A stretch of DNA of 6,572 nucleotides from JAWLFY01 sp964462125 (lineage in GTDB: Bacteria > Planctomycetota > Planctomycetia > Pirellulales > Pirellulaceae), in NCBI GenBank assembly GCA_964462125.1, contig CAYWXT010000288.1, positions 1-6,572 of the forward strand, read 5' to 3'. The notes under the pieces were generated by a model. It was not told the origin of the DNA. It worked only from the letters and a program-made list of their open reading frames with translations, and did not search any database. Made by a program: the position numbers and the translations under genes. Position 1 is the stretch's first letter, and every line of letters starts with the position of its first letter. Of this stretch, positions 6,227-6,572 are shown one piece after another.

Positions 6227-6572
6227 CTAGTCGAACAGCTTCGAGGTTTCGTCCACGGACTCCTTCAGTTCGCTCCAATCGTCAGACAATTCCGCCTTCA
6301 TCTCTTCCCAATCTTCGCCAGCGGTCTGGCTCACCTGATCGAGTTGCTCCTCGACGGATTCTCGCTGCCGTTCCAGTTTTTGCTTTTGCTCCTCCCAACT
6401 TTCTTGAGCGTCCTCCGACAGATCCTCCGCCTGCTCCTCCCACTGTTCCATCTGCTCGTCCAGCTCGTCGAGTTGGGCGCGGATCTGGCTGACATACTCG
6501 TCGCGATTTTCCTCAGCGAACTCCGTGGTCGCCTCCGCTGCCGCGTCCACCTCGTCGGTCACCTCTTCACTT
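6227..6572 (-). CDS. Acidic coiled-coil protein, Sll1863-like stress-response family (start may lie outside the window)
   Basis: The frame reads 111 residues from a GTG at 6562, but it is still open to the window edge (codons for SEE precede it), so the true start is uncertain. The protein is dominated by Glu, Asp, Gln, Lys and Ser, has no cysteine and no membrane segment, and is predicted to be a long helical coiled coil from about residue 20 to the end. Tryptophans at 41, 56, 85 and 96 occur in repeated W-E-E or W-S-E contexts (QWEEQ, SWEEQ, DWEEM, DWSEL). The pattern YxxxIRAQLDELD...AGEDWEEMKAEL...WSELKESV resembles the proteins annotated as the Sll1863 stress-response family. That match is from memory and moderately confident. 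The molecular function of the family is not known to me. The downstream neighbour on this strand is the pfkB remnant, 167 bases away, with no evidence of a shared operon. Confidence 0.8.
   Translation of the reverse strand, partial: SEEVTDEVDAAAEATTEFAEENRDEYVSQIRAQLDELDEQMEQWEEQAEDLSEDAQESWEEQKQKLERQRESVEEQLDQVSQTAGEDWEEMKAELSDDWSELKESVDETSKLFD

Overview
This is a GC-rich bacterial window that looks like a member of the Planctomycetes, probably a Rhodopirellula-like Pirellulales species. That assignment is an inference. It rests on the style of the AceE/AceF and PfkB proteins, the weak or missing Shine-Dalgarno sequences before most genes, and short palindromic and tandem repeats between genes. 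It was not tested against any database.

Left part (2-3432, + strand): the last two thirds of aceE, the E1 subunit of the homodimeric-type pyruvate dehydrogenase complex, followed after 131 bases by a complete aceF, the E2 dihydrolipoyl acetyltransferase. Together they carry out pyruvate decarboxylation and acetyl transfer to CoA; the E3 gene (lpd) is not in the window. A perfect 28-base inverted repeat with a 29-base spacer (1794-1878) lies between them. It starts 7 bases after the aceE stop and looks both like a dispersed palindromic element and like a two-way intrinsic terminator. The AceF linker contains two different 18-base in-frame tandem repeats.

Middle part (3672-5662, + strand): a multi-pass membrane zinc protease of the M48 (HtpX/Ste24-like) type, then a thiol peroxidase (tpx) with both redox cysteines and the best ribosome binding site in the window. 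The gaps before these genes (3433-3671 and 4923-5146) show no gene I can support.

Right part (5679-6572, - strand): a broken pfkB-family gene (1-phosphofructokinase type) in which the first strand of the protein is joined in frame to the C-terminal catalytic region, with roughly 200 central residues missing. Upstream of it are a 15-base tandem repeat (3.7 copies) and a small GC-rich hairpin. Last comes a strongly acidic, glutamate-rich coiled-coil protein resembling the Sll1863-type stress-response family, whose start may lie beyond the window edge.

I found no convincing new multi-gene system. The points most worth a second look are the aceE-aceF palindrome, the internally deleted pfkB, and the repeats clustered around that remnant.
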